Below, piece by piece: positions 33,137-41,730 of a stretch of DNA of 64,000 nucleotides. Made by a program: the position numbers and the translations under genes. This DNA is from Bifidobacterium callitrichos DSM 23973 (GTDB lineage: Bacteria; Actinomycetota; Actinomycetes; Actinomycetales; Bifidobacteriaceae). Where the stretch lies: contig NZ_JGYS01000003.1 in the NCBI RefSeq assembly GCF_000741175.1, forward strand, positions 224,926-288,925, written 5' to 3'. Position 1 is the stretch's first letter; every line of letters starts with the position of its first letter. The notes below the pieces were generated by a model that was not told where the DNA came from, searched no databases, and saw only the letters and a program-made list of their open reading frames with translations.

Positions 33137-35158
33137 ATGAACGGCCAAATACTCCTGCAAGGATGGACCATCATCCCCACGCCGCAAACCATGCAGCATA
33201 AAGCAGGCATCGCATTGCTGCCAATGTGCGGACGAATCAACGAAGCGCGCACGGTCGGTGACGATCGGCATATACTCGCCGCACAACTCATCGACGACAT
33301 CCGCGCAGCCACCGGATTGGAATGGGACATCGCGACGGGCGACCGCTGGCCGGGATTCATCACCCTGACCATACTTGACAATCCCCATGCACACCCGTCC
33401 GGCTCGTATACGCTCGATGTCACCCCGGATGGCGTGACCGTCGCGGGCGTGGACTTCGAGGGCGTGCGCAACGGCGTGCAGACCCTGCGCCAGCTCATCC
33501 GCCAATGCGGCGCCGCCCTGCCCCTCCTGCACATCGAGGACCGGCCCGCCTTCGAAACGCGCGGCTACTACCTCGACGTCACCCGCGGGCGCGTCCCCAC
33601 CCTCGACTGGCTCAAACACTGGGCCGACAAACTCTGCCTCTACAAGTACAACCAGCTCCAGCTCTACGTCGAACACACCTTCCGCTTCGACGGCATGAGC
33701 GAGACATGGCGCGGCTCCAGCCCGCTCGCCCCGCGCGACATCCTCGACCTCGACGACTACTGCGCCGAACGGGGCATCGAGCTGGTGCCGTCGGTCTCCA
33801 CGTTCGGTCACCTCTACATGGCCCTGCGCACCCGGAGCCTGCGCGATCTCGGCGAGTTCCCCGAGACCGCCGACGAACCGTTCGGATTCATCGACCGCAT
33901 GCGCCACCACACATTGAACATCAGCGACGAACGCGCCTTCACTCTGTCATGCCGGCTCATCGACGACTACCTGCAATTGTTCCGCTCCGACAAGTTCAAC
34001 ATCTGCGCCGACGAGACCTTCGACCTCGGCAGGGGTCGTTCCAAGACCTTCGCCGAGGAGATCGGCGTCGCCGCCATGTACGTCGACTACGTCACCCGCC
34101 TGTGCCGCCACCTCGAAGCCCAAGGCAAACAGCCGATGATGTGGGGCGACATCGCCCTCGAACACCCCGAGATCCTGGAGCGCCTCCCCGAAGCCGTCAC
34201 CCTGCTCAACTGGCAGTACGACCCGCAGGTCACCGACGAGAAGGTCCGCACCGTCGCCCAATCCGGCGCCACACAGATCGTGTGCCCGGCCGTATGGTGC
34301 TGGAACGCGCTCCTGCCGCGCATCGACGACGCCTGGAACAACATCACCCGCATGGCCCGCTACGGCACGCAATACCAAGCGGCAGGCATGCTCGTCACCG
34401 ACTGGGGCGACCTCGGCCACGTCAACGACCCGCGCATGGCCATCCCCGGCATGATCATCGGCGCACAGGAATCCTGGAACCCCGGGCGCATCCCCGACGA
34501 GACCGACATGCTCCGACGCATCTCCCGACTCGAATACCACGACGCCAGCGGAGAACTGCTTGATATCCTTGCTCGCGCAAGCCATGCGGCCTGCTTCCAA
34601 TGGAACCACCTGATCACTTGGCTGGAACTTGATGACGGACGGGGCGGCGTCAACACCGGTGTCCTGCAAACCATCCCAGGACTGCTGCCGGAAAACGAAC
34701 GACCAGACGATGTGATCCGCGCCCTTCAGGACGGAAGCCGGGCACCGTCACTTGTGGAATCCCGACGGATGCTGCTCCGCTATCTGAAGCACCACATCTC
34801 GCTCGGTGAAACCGCAGATCACCTTCTGCAGACCAGCGCCCGTCGAATCTCCGCGATCACCGCGACCGCAGGACCGCGAATCGCAGGAAACGCCGCTGCA
34901 TTCCGCGTAGCCATCGAGGGGCAACGACTGTTGAACCGAGTTGGTCTCCAGCTTGCGTCCGATGTCGGGGTCATCGACTCTTTGCAGTCAAGTGCCGCAT
35001 CTCAGCATGATGATACGGCGCGTCTTGCCGAAGCGCTGGAAATCTGGATGGAGGCGTATGCGGCGCAATGGAGTACTCTCAGCCGAGACTCCGAACTTCG
35101 TCGGCTGCAAGATACGGTGTGGGAGTTAACGGACTATCTGCGCTTCCAATCCGTCTGA
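33137..35158 (+). CDS. Glycoside hydrolase family 20 beta-N-acetylhexosaminidase, cytoplasmic
   Basis: 673 residues from ATG 33137 (AAGAAAGGAAC upstream). After an N-terminal alpha/beta domain ending near VRNGVQTLRQLI, the GH20 barrel starts at FETRGYYLDVTRGRVPTLDW. The catalytic pair Asp292-Glu293 lies in ICADETFDLG; in this family the substrate acetamido group acts as nucleophile and the Glu is the acid/base. Later WGDIALEHPE, WQYDP and TDWGDLGH are also typical. There is no signal peptide, so it trims imported oligosaccharides to N-acetylhexosamine inside the cell, feeding the ROK kinase. Confidence 0.92.
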   Translation: MNGQILLQGWTIIPTPQTMQHKAGIALLPMCGRINEARTVGDDRHILAAQLIDDIRAATGLEWDIATGDRWPGFITLTILDNPHAHPSGSYTLDVTPDGVTVAGVDFEGVRNGVQTLRQLIRQCGAALPLLHIEDRPAFETRGYYLDVTRGRVPTLDWLKHWADKLCLYKYNQLQLYVEHTFRFDGMSETWRGSSPLAPRDILDLDDYCAERGIELVPSVSTFGHLYMALRTRSLRDLGEFPETADEPFGFIDRMRHHTLNISDERAFTLSCRLIDDYLQLFRSDKFNICADETFDLGRGRSKTFAEEIGVAAMYVDYVTRLCRHLEAQGKQPMMWGDIALEHPEILERLPEAVTLLNWQYDPQVTDEKVRTVAQSGATQIVCPAVWCWNALLPRIDDAWNNITRMARYGTQYQAAGMLVTDWGDLGHVNDPRMAIPGMIIGAQESWNPGRIPDETDMLRRISRLEYHDASGELLDILARASHAACFQWNHLITWLELDDGRGGVNTGVLQTIPGLLPENERPDDVIRALQDGSRAPSLVESRRMLLRYLKHHISLGETADHLLQTSARRISAITATAGPRIAGNAAAFRVAIEGQRLLNRVGLQLASDVGVIDSLQSSAASQHDDTARLAEALEIWMEAYAAQWSTLSRDSELRRLQDTVWELTDYLRFQSV

Positions 35159-35194
35159 TGCTGCGATTGTGAGACTTCGACCAGTCAGAGACCG

Positions 35195-35238
35195 AAATGC
35201 CGTGAGGGACCAGATTCAGATCCCTCACGGCATTTCCT
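35195..35238 (+). terminator. Rho-independent-type terminator after the sugar operon
   Basis: A perfect 15-bp stem (35195-35209 with 35221-35235, AAATGCCGTGAGGGA) and an 11-base loop. A/T-rich ends on both sides make it usable for both the GH20 gene and the convergent integrase gene. Confidence 0.8.
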
Positions 35239-35281
35239 ATATGAAGGTGAGTCACGTATCGCGATGGTGCATCACTTTGGT

Positions 35282-36559
35282 CTAGGACTCACGCCGCTGA
35301 ATGTCGCTCATAAATGATTCGGCAAGCTCGTCAACCACTTGACTCTGATGTGAGGCGACGGTGAGCTGGTAGTACCGGATAGCCACCTTCTCACTGACGT
35401 GTCCCAATTGATTCATGACTTCCCGCAACGTTCCACCCTGAATCATGAGTAATGTTGCATGGCTGGCTCGTAATGCCTGGAATGTCAGATCAGGGCGTCC
35501 TGCTTTCAGCCGGGCCTTGGCGAACTGGCCGTCCAGCGTTGTCTGGGACATGATTCTTGCACGTTTGGGCACGAACACCGGCGAATCCGGTCGTGTCAGA
35601 TCGCAGTAATCAGAAAGGTGCTGTCGAATAAGAGGAATCAGGGTATCCGGGATGTGTACGTTCCTGATGCTGGATTCCGTTTTCGTCTTACCGAATTGGA
35701 GATCCCCTCTGTCAGCGTCACCGCGATTCACGGAGTGCCGGACATGAAGTATCTGCCTGTTCAGATCGATGTCTTGCACCTGAAGCCCACATAGTTCACC
35801 ACATCGCAGACCACCCACTAAAGTCGAGAGGAATACGGACAGTCTGGTGTAATCGGGCATGGCGTCAGCCAGCAGGATCAGTTCGGAAGGAGTCACCGGC
35901 GGTACATTGATGCGGGCGGGCTGTGGCGCTGGCGGAATATGGAATATGAAGGGATTGAAGGACAGCAATGGCTCCGAACCGTCCAATCCGCCACGGGTGG
36001 CTGACTCCAGTACCGCCTTCAGTCGCATGCATGAGCGTCGGAACGCCCACCGTCCTTCCGGGTGAGGCGCATCATACCAAGCCTTGATAATGGACGGAGT
36101 GATCTCGTTAAGCGGCAGGTCCCCAAGACTTGGCAAAAAATGGCCAATGTCCAGATAAAGATTGCGACGCGTGCCACCGGCGATACCATTGCCGTCGGGC
36201 AGCCGGTATTCCTCGGCCCATCGCATCACATAGTCGCGGAACAGCATATTGCGTTGTGTCCGGCTCTTTTCCGCGACGGCTTTTCGTCGGCTTCGTTCCG
36301 TTGGATGAACCCATTCGGCGATGCCGTTACGATGGAGACTGACAAGATACTTTTCGGCTTCCAACCACCTACGGGCTTCGAGCTCCTGATCCGGCTTGAA
36401 CTGGCGTTGGACGCGTTTGCCAGGTTCTAATGGATTCGGATATCGAACCTGCCATGCGATTAGCATGCCGGTTCCGTCATAACGGGCCAGCACGGTTCCC
36501 CACTTGCTTCGCGGAGGCTTCTGCGGATGGTTTCCATGGGAATGCCTGATTTTCGGCAT
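35282..36559 (-). CDS. Tyrosine recombinase / integrase 1
   Basis: 425 residues from ATG 36559, which follows GGGAGATCAAT. An N-terminal arm-binding region, a SAM-like core-binding domain (RDYVMRWAEEYRLPDG and onward) and the catalytic domain with Arg in GGLRCGELCGLQ, RASHATLLM, LGHVSEKVAIRYYQ (nucleophile Tyr). It is closely similar along its whole length to integrase 2 (41731-42975). It is convergent with the sugar operon and divergent from the bacteriocin operon, which it probably mobilises. A leader hairpin (36582-36604) lies before the start. Confidence 0.92.
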   Translation of the reverse strand: MPKIRHSHGNHPQKPPRSKWGTVLARYDGTGMLIAWQVRYPNPLEPGKRVQRQFKPDQELEARRWLEAEKYLVSLHRNGIAEWVHPTERSRRKAVAEKSRTQRNMLFRDYVMRWAEEYRLPDGNGIAGGTRRNLYLDIGHFLPSLGDLPLNEITPSIIKAWYDAPHPEGRWAFRRSCMRLKAVLESATRGGLDGSEPLLSFNPFIFHIPPAPQPARINVPPVTPSELILLADAMPDYTRLSVFLSTLVGGLRCGELCGLQVQDIDLNRQILHVRHSVNRGDADRGDLQFGKTKTESSIRNVHIPDTLIPLIRQHLSDYCDLTRPDSPVFVPKRARIMSQTTLDGQFAKARLKAGRPDLTFQALRASHATLLMIQGGTLREVMNQLGHVSEKVAIRYYQLTVASHQSQVVDELAESFMSDIQRRES

Positions 36560-36658
36560 ATTGATCTCCCTCGATCGCGAAAAGGCGCACCCTGCGTGCG
36601 CCTTGTGGGGAGATTGAAACCAAAAACCAGTGTAGGCAGATATGCTGAAAGAACCGTT

Positions 36659-36694
36659 GTTTGTTTTTGTCATCCAGAGATGACAAAAACAAAC
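36659..36694. promoter_or_regulatory. Island dyad, site 6 (bacteriocin operon), 16-bp arms
   Basis: Core TGTCATC-CAGA-GATGACA at 36668-36685 within a perfect inverted repeat of 16-bp arms and a 4-base spacer. There is no T-run after it on either strand, so it is not a standard terminator. It is the same core as at the lasso and lanthipeptide promoters more than 15 kb away. Confidence 0.6.
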
Positions 36695-36764
36695 ATAATC
36701 GGCCTTAAGCGGGTTATAGAAGCAGCTAGTTGTATCTCTCCCTTCCCGCGATTGACGTATTGCA

Positions 36765-36782
36765 AGTCATCTCTAGATGTCA
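36765..36782. promoter_or_regulatory. Island dyad, site 7 (bacteriocin operon, proximal)
   Basis: AGTCATC-TCTA-GATGTCA, two positions from the consensus, 97 bp downstream of site 6 (centre to centre) and 166 bases before the bacteriocin-like start. Confidence 0.45.
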
Positions 36783-36948
36783 ATAACTCCTTTTCTGATT
36801 GCTTCTCTCTCGCTTGGGCAGAAGACTGAATCTTGCAAGATGAAGTCATAGGGCTTCGACACCTAGCAGAAAGGAAAGTAATTACCATCTAGTTTTTACG
36901 TATGCCTTTACACATTCCAAATTTCCCAACAAAAACAAAGGAGTAATC

Positions 36949-37326
36949 ATGATTGTGCGAAAGAAATTTACGGCAATTGTCCTTGCGACAATTCTGGGTA
37001 TAACTGGCATCGCATTGCCCTCTACCGCTTTTGCCGGCGGTCCGAATTATGGTCGCACATGGGAAAGCAGCATTGGCGGCATCAAGGTGAATGGCTATGT
37101 ACAGATTCAGGCCTCCTATAATGATGGCGGGCGTCACGCGCGTCGCGGATATCAGCGCTTCACCCGACAGGCCGGCCCCAGTCTGGATACCGGACGCCTG
37201 TATACATCAGCTGCTTCCTATTCAGGAGACACTCAGGTTCGAAGCAGGACGGACTCCGTCTGGGATTCCGTATTGTGGGGCGATAAGTACGTCACGCACT
37301 ATTACTGGGGCGTTGAATACTTCTGA
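36949..37326 (+). CDS. Secreted lactococcin-972-like bacteriocin candidate
   Basis: 125 residues from ATG 36949 with ribosome site AAAGGAG. A clear signal peptide (KKFTAIVLATILGITGIALP, cut after AFA) leaves a mature protein of about 96 residues rich in Tyr, Trp, Gly and Ser. It has no Cys, a Gly-Tyr-rich start (GGPNYGRTWES), Tyr-Ser repeats (LYTSAASYSGD) and an aromatic C-terminus (HYYWGVEYF), as in lactococcin 972, a Sec-exported bacteriocin that blocks septum formation. Two FtsX-like membrane genes and an ATPase gene follow, as in lcn972 operons. Sequence similarity is loose, so the family call rests partly on context. Confidence 0.6.
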   Translation: MIVRKKFTAIVLATILGITGIALPSTAFAGGPNYGRTWESSIGGIKVNGYVQIQASYNDGGRHARRGYQRFTRQAGPSLDTGRLYTSAASYSGDTQVRSRTDSVWDSVLWGDKYVTHYYWGVEYF

Positions 37327-37377
37327 CGCATTTCTTATTGCACCCATCTAGAAATACCGTGATTGGAAAGATACGGA

Positions 37378-38403
37378 ATGCTAAAAATTACCCATCATCT
37401 AAAGATTTTTTCTACATCCATTTGCGCAATATCGTTGCTGTTGGGTGTGTTGTCTTCGTTTCTTGCGTGGGCTGTGTACTGGAGCGTTCTTGATTGGCGT
37501 GGCTCGCAGTGGGGCATGTCCGATGCGCGGACGCAACTGGTGCTGACCGCTTCGGCGGATGCCGAGCACGACGACGGGAAGAATCTTGAGGCGACGCGTG
37601 ATCTGGCCAGGTATCTTTCCGGTCACGGTATTTCCCTGTTGGAGGGTTCCGTGGGGGACGGTTGGCCGGCGATCGTGTTCCAGTCGTCGGGGTCCTCCAT
37701 CGGATGGGCCGATGCGCTTCCGCGCGGATGCCGGGACATGGACAGTCGCATGGCTTGTGTGATCGAGTCGTCGTTCTCGGCCGGCCAATGGCGCGAGCAT
37801 GGGGATGCCCCGCTGCTGCCCCAGGGGTTTTCCGTCGGCGGCGTCGCCAGGGTTCCGGGGGTGAACGTGGGCGGCAATCTGCAGTATGTGCTCCCGTTGG
37901 GGGCGGTTCCCTTGTTTCCCGGCAGCGTGTACGTGAACACGAGCGACCCGCAGCGGCTCCGGGAGATTTCGGATCTGTTCGCGCGCTGTGGCATGGACGT
38001 GACCCGGCCTCAGGCGCAGTCGTTGTGGTCGTCCCTTGCCGGGGATTCCTTCGTGGGCGTCACCTTGTTGTTCCTCGTACTGGCGTTGGTCTGCGCCTGC
38101 GTGTGCGTGACGACGATGGAGACGGCGAGGAAGGCCGACCTGCATGTCAGGCGATTGTTCGGTGCCACTGGCAGGCAGGTGTGGGCGGGCCGGGTGCGCG
38201 GGGCCGTTGCCTCGATTGTGACGGGCGTGCTGGCGGGAACCATGTTGAGTGCCGTGCTCATCACCGTGGTGTCGGGCAGGACCGGCATCGGCCCGGCTGT
38301 CGCGTTCGCCGCGGCCTTCATCGGCGGGACGGCCCTGACGGTGCTGGTGACGGGTCTGGCCGAATGGTTCGGCATACGATCGAATGACGAGGTGGAACGA
38401 TGA
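37378..38403 (+). CDS. Bacteriocin-associated membrane protein (FtsX/DUF1430-like), first
   Basis: 341 residues from ATG 37378 after GGAAAG. One N-terminal membrane segment (AISLLLGVLSSFLAWAVYW), a long extracytoplasmic domain (about 45-215), then three helices (FVGVTLLFLVLALVCACVCV; AVASIVTGVLAGTMLSAVLI; AVAFAAAFIGGTALTVLVTGL) with LHVRRLFGATGRQVWAGRV between them, a coupling segment of FtsX permeases. This is the layout of the membrane partners in lactococcin 972 immunity transporters. It overlaps the second membrane gene (ATGA). Confidence 0.75.
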   Translation: MLKITHHLKIFSTSICAISLLLGVLSSFLAWAVYWSVLDWRGSQWGMSDARTQLVLTASADAEHDDGKNLEATRDLARYLSGHGISLLEGSVGDGWPAIVFQSSGSSIGWADALPRGCRDMDSRMACVIESSFSAGQWREHGDAPLLPQGFSVGGVARVPGVNVGGNLQYVLPLGAVPLFPGSVYVNTSDPQRLREISDLFARCGMDVTRPQAQSLWSSLAGDSFVGVTLLFLVLALVCACVCVTTMETARKADLHVRRLFGATGRQVWAGRVRGAVASIVTGVLAGTMLSAVLITVVSGRTGIGPAVAFAAAFIGGTALTVLVTGLAEWFGIRSNDEVER

Positions 38404-39470
38404 TCCATGAACTGATGACCGGCGTCCGTATGGGATTGAGGCGATGGGGATCGATCCTCGGCATCACGCTGCTCGTAGTCTTCGCAGGCAGCGTGTTCAC
38501 GATGACGCTCAGCGACGTGCTGACCGAGTCCAGCGTGATCGGCGGCGAGGCCCGCCTGCGGGCCGCCGACGCGGTCACGTTCTCCCCGCAATACCTCCTG
38601 CAGTCCCCGAGCAAGACGGACCCCAAGGTGGCGGATGGCCTGCAGGACATGCTGGAACAGGGCAGGGCGTACTCCGCGATCATCAACAACATCGAGATCG
38701 ACGATCCCGGGTTCGCCAACGGCATACCGACCATCATCCTGATGGGCAACGTCGACGACGTGTTCCCCCGATTGGGCTTGTGCTCCCACGCGCCCTGCGC
38801 GTCCATCGGCTACCGGGTGGACCGGGCGCAGGCGCCCGACAGCGTGCATATCGCCGGCACCGACGTCAAGGTAACCGGCACGCTACCGGCCTCGGCGGCC
38901 ATATTCGACCCGAACACCGCCGGCATCAACCTGGACCGGTATCTCGTCATCCGGCTCGACCCGAGTTCGTTGAACCGGCTCAACGACATCGAACTCGAAG
39001 AGGCGGTGACCAAAACGGTCATGTTCAACCCGTCCCGGACCCGGCTCGACGAGTTCATCACGGGAAGCCGCGACGCCGGCCTGATACTCGTGCCACACCG
39101 ATTGAACACGGAACAACCCCAACGGGACAAGGACCTCATCGTACGCGCACTGATGTACCTGCTCGGACTGTCCGCCTTCCTCACGCTCACCGTCATCGTG
39201 ATCATCCAAACACTGTCCGTGACCCTCGCACGGGAACGGCCGTCGATGCTCGTCCGCCGGCTCTACGGCGCCACCGCCGTGGACGAGGCGATCCGCGTCG
39301 CCGGACTCATCCTCAGCATGCTGCTGCCCGCCACCGTGGTACTGGCATGCTTCCAGCTGATAGGGGAACCGGTGGCCACCGCATCCCGGACGATGATCGC
39401 CGTCATCCTCGTCATGGCGATCCCGATCTGGACGACCGCCGCGCGACGCGCAACCACACACATCCAATGA
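38400..39470 (+). CDS. Bacteriocin-associated membrane protein (FtsX-like), second
   Basis: 356 residues. Same topology as the preceding protein: one N-terminal helix (LGITLLVVFAGSVFTM region), a large extracytoplasmic domain, and three C-terminal helices with MLVRRLYGATAVDEAIRVAG as coupling segment. The pair likely forms a heterodimeric permease, whereas the classic locus has one fused protein of about twice the length. So the usual single gene appears split in two. Confidence 0.75.
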   Translation: MIHELMTGVRMGLRRWGSILGITLLVVFAGSVFTMTLSDVLTESSVIGGEARLRAADAVTFSPQYLLQSPSKTDPKVADGLQDMLEQGRAYSAIINNIEIDDPGFANGIPTIILMGNVDDVFPRLGLCSHAPCASIGYRVDRAQAPDSVHIAGTDVKVTGTLPASAAIFDPNTAGINLDRYLVIRLDPSSLNRLNDIELEEAVTKTVMFNPSRTRLDEFITGSRDAGLILVPHRLNTEQPQRDKDLIVRALMYLLGLSAFLTLTVIVIIQTLSVTLARERPSMLVRRLYGATAVDEAIRVAGLILSMLLPATVVLACFQLIGEPVATASRTMIAVILVMAIPIWTTAARRATTHIQ

Positions 39471-39484
39471 AAGAAGCACCGACC

Positions 39485-40159
39485 ATGCCACAGACGACCA
39501 TAGACGCCAGAAACCTGACCAAACGATACACGGACGGGCAGGCGCAGCTCCTCGCCGTGCACGACGTATCCCTGCACGCCTCGGCCGGGGAGTCGATCGC
39601 CATCATGGGACCGTCCGGATGCGGCAAATCCACCCTGCTGCGCATGATCGGACTGTCCATGAAACCCACCTCCGGCTCCCTGCTCCTGCAGGGGCGCCCG
39701 GCACCGGAAAACGACACGGACCGTTCCGCATGGCGCAACCGCATGTTCGGCTTCATCCCGCAGGACTACGCGATCCTCGAAGACGAACCGGCATGGGCCA
39801 ACGTCGCCATCCCCATGGAATACGCGAACCCCCGGATCGGACGCGCCGAACGCCGGCAACGCGCCACGGCCGCACTGGAACAAGTCGGACTCGCCAGCAA
39901 GGCACGACGCATGCCCAGACAACTGTCCGGCGGCGAAAGACAACGCATCGCCATCGCCCGGGCGACCGTGATGCACCCGGCCATCATCATCGCCGACGAA
40001 CCCACGGCCGCACTCGACACGCACACCGCCGACGTCATCATGACCATGCTCCTCGCGCAATGCAGGCAAGGCGCCACGCTCATCCTCGCCACGCACGACC
40101 CACGCGTCGCGGCCCAATGCGAAACCACCCTCACCATGCGAGACGGCACGTTTCTCTAG
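39485..40159 (+). CDS. ABC ATPase of the bacteriocin immunity/export transporter
   Basis: 224 residues from ATG 39485; an ATG at 39467 overlapping the previous stop is an alternative without ribosome site. Walker A GPSGCGKSTLLRMIGLS, Q-loop FIPQDYAILEDEPAWANV, signature QLSGGERQRIAIARA, Walker B IIIADEPTAALD, switch ATHD. It energises the two upstream membrane proteins. Last gene of the bacteriocin operon. Confidence 0.9.
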   Translation: MPQTTIDARNLTKRYTDGQAQLLAVHDVSLHASAGESIAIMGPSGCGKSTLLRMIGLSMKPTSGSLLLQGRPAPENDTDRSAWRNRMFGFIPQDYAILEDEPAWANVAIPMEYANPRIGRAERRQRATAALEQVGLASKARRMPRQLSGGERQRIAIARATVMHPAIIIADEPTAALDTHTADVIMTMLLAQCRQGATLILATHDPRVAAQCETTLTMRDGTFL

Positions 40160-40199
40160 AGGTTGTCGCCAAACATCGGCCGAAGCTACAGGAAATGAT

Positions 40200-40937
40200 T
40201 TACCATGTGGCGAGTGTTTCGATGGCATCCAGTCCGTCCTGACGGTGTGGTTCGTCGAGGTTGTCCCAGTAGGGGGAATCCTCGGTGAGCTGGTCGCGCA
40301 GGAGTTTGATGCGTTTGCGGTCGGTACCACTGTGCAGGCGCATGAGTTCAGCGTCAGGGTCCGGGATGAGTGATGCCAGCAGGGCGGCGTCGTAGAGGTG
40401 GCGTTCACCGTAGCCGGCGTGGTCGGCACTGTAGGCCGCGCTTTTGAGTATCAGGGCGCCGAGCAGGTCCGGGATACGGATTGTGACTTCAGTTCCGCTC
40501 TGGTCGTCGATAAGTCCGACCTGCATGCTGCGTTCCACGGCCTGAGCGCCGCCCGGCATGGACAGTACCGGCGTGCCGGCGATGGTCGCGTCGTTGCCGA
40601 GGAACTTGGGCAGGTGGTCGGCGACCAGCAGATCCACGACGTCGCCGTTCGGCGCGCTCATGCGGGTCGTGTATCCGGTCAGCGTGCCCGGCTGCGTCTC
40701 GAACCCGCGGGCGGCGAGGATACTGCGCAGTCTGGCGATGCCGCGTCGGTCCGTCATGAGATCGGCGAGCAGGTCGGCGTCGGTGGTGGGACGCGCGGTC
40801 AATCCGCCCATGATGGCGTGCAGCTGGACCATGAGCCCGCCCGTAAGCAGCCATGATTCCGGGATGTCCGCCGCGGCGACCGCGTACACGGTGCTCCACG
40901 GATGGCCCGTGCTGGGAATGTGGATTGTCGGAATCAT
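40200..40937 (-). CDS. AbiEii-like nucleotidyltransferase, putative toxin of a type IV pair
   Basis: 245 residues. WLLTGGLMVQLHAIMGGLTA followed by RPTTDADLLADL is the GG-x-x and D-x-D catalytic core of the AbiEii/DUF1814 nucleotidyltransferase fold; IRIPDLLGALILKSAAYSA fits the later helix of that family. AbiEii toxins add nucleotides to tRNA or related targets and stop growth during phage infection. Its start overlaps the stop of the upstream HTH gene (ATGA), the normal AbiEi-AbiEii arrangement. It is convergent with the bacteriocin operon. Confidence 0.7.
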   Translation of the reverse strand: MIPTIHIPSTGHPWSTVYAVAAADIPESWLLTGGLMVQLHAIMGGLTARPTTDADLLADLMTDRRGIARLRSILAARGFETQPGTLTGYTTRMSAPNGDVVDLLVADHLPKFLGNDATIAGTPVLSMPGGAQAVERSMQVGLIDDQSGTEVTIRIPDLLGALILKSAAYSADHAGYGERHLYDAALLASLIPDPDAELMRLHSGTDRKRIKLLRDQLTEDSPYWDNLDEPHRQDGLDAIETLATW

Positions 40938-41638
40938 GCCTGATGCTCCTTGCGATGATATTCATCGATCAGCCGTTGGAGGGTTTCCAGACCGGCGCGG
41001 CGTTCCCTCGGGTCGTTGGATTCGGCCAGGTCGGCCGCACATACGCCGAGAGGCATAGGGCCCTCACCGGCGGGAAGACCGTCGGTGACATGGAGTCGCA
41101 CCCGAACCGGCGTCGTCCCCTGCTTCAGCCGGCATTGCCGAATGACGTCATCTAGAGCATCGGCGGTGACGTAGCCTTCCACCACGTTCGTGGCGGTCAA
41201 TTGGAACGAGGCGGCCAATGCTCCGGTGGCGGCGGAGGGACGAATGAGGGCTTCGACCTTGGCGAGGTTGGAATCTCTGCACCAGTATTCGACCATCATT
41301 GCGCGCCGTCGGGTGAGACGAGTCAGATTCTCGGCATCCATCTGTCTCAGGTAGCCTTTGAGCCGGTACCGTTGCTGCCGGCCCAGCCATGGCGCGTCGA
41401 GCCCGCTAAGCATGTATAGTGCCCCGAACGCCATGTCCGGTGAATACGGGCGCCCGTCCGCCCCCTGCCACTGTGCTTGGCGGCGTACGGAATCCTCCGT
41501 GACCAGCGAGCCGCCTCCCACGGGAAACGATTCAAGCCGGCCGGCAGCGCGAAGCGCGCTGACCCGTCGTTCGCTCACTCCGAGTCGGCGGGCGGCTTCC
41601 CGCCGTGTGAGCAGCGTCCGATTCGTTCTGATAGCCAT
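40934..41638 (-). CDS. AbiEi-like HTH protein, putative antitoxin and autorepressor
   Basis: 234 residues from ATG 41638. The N-terminus is a helix-turn-helix (LLTRREAARRLGVSERRVSA, then LRAAGRLESFPVGGG) and the C-terminal part is a winged alpha/beta domain with TATNVVEGYVTADALDDVI. In type IV systems this protein neutralises the toxin and represses the operon. A perfect 18-bp inverted repeat lies just upstream (41647-41688). The -10-like TACAAT sits seven bases before the ATG, so the message may be leaderless. Family call moderate; the gene may belong to a related HTH-nucleotidyltransferase pair. Confidence 0.6.
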   Translation of the reverse strand: MAIRTNRTLLTRREAARRLGVSERRVSALRAAGRLESFPVGGGSLVTEDSVRRQAQWQGADGRPYSPDMAFGALYMLSGLDAPWLGRQQRYRLKGYLRQMDAENLTRLTRRRAMMVEYWCRDSNLAKVEALIRPSAATGALAASFQLTATNVVEGYVTADALDDVIRQCRLKQGTTPVRVRLHVTDGLPAGEGPMPLGVCAADLAESNDPRERRAGLETLQRLIDEYHRKEHQA

Positions 41639-41646
41639 ACCTCTAT

Positions 41647-41688
41647 TGTATACAGAACTATTCCATATTGGGAATAGTTCTGTATACA
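41647..41688. promoter_or_regulatory. Operator of the toxin-antitoxin pair (18-bp perfect inverted repeat)
   Basis: Arms TGTATACAGAACTATTCC at 41647-41664 and the complement at 41671-41688, 6-base spacer. The arm nearest the gene merges with TACAAT (-10) of the antitoxin promoter on the minus strand, so a bound dimer or tetramer would block RNA polymerase. Lack of a T-run argues against a plain terminator for integrase 2. Confidence 0.7.
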
Positions 41689-41730
41689 TCGGACGGCAGG
41701 ACATCTCAATCCGTATTCGTCCATATGTGG

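Larger units (their letters stand above)
36560..36948. other. Divergent control region of integrase 1 and the bacteriocin operon
   Basis: 389 bp, no gene seen. It contains a 9-bp-stem hairpin at 36582-36604 near the integrase start, island dyad 6 (36659-36694), dyad 7 (36765-36782), and the ribosome site AAAGGAGTAATC for the bacteriocin-like gene. Which -10 box serves the bacteriocin gene is not clear. Confidence 0.6.

Noticed and set aside
38444..40159. 571-codon plus-strand frame that looks like a fusion to the ABC ATPase
   Set aside because: The first 347 codons are the second membrane gene in another frame. The ATPase begins at 39485.
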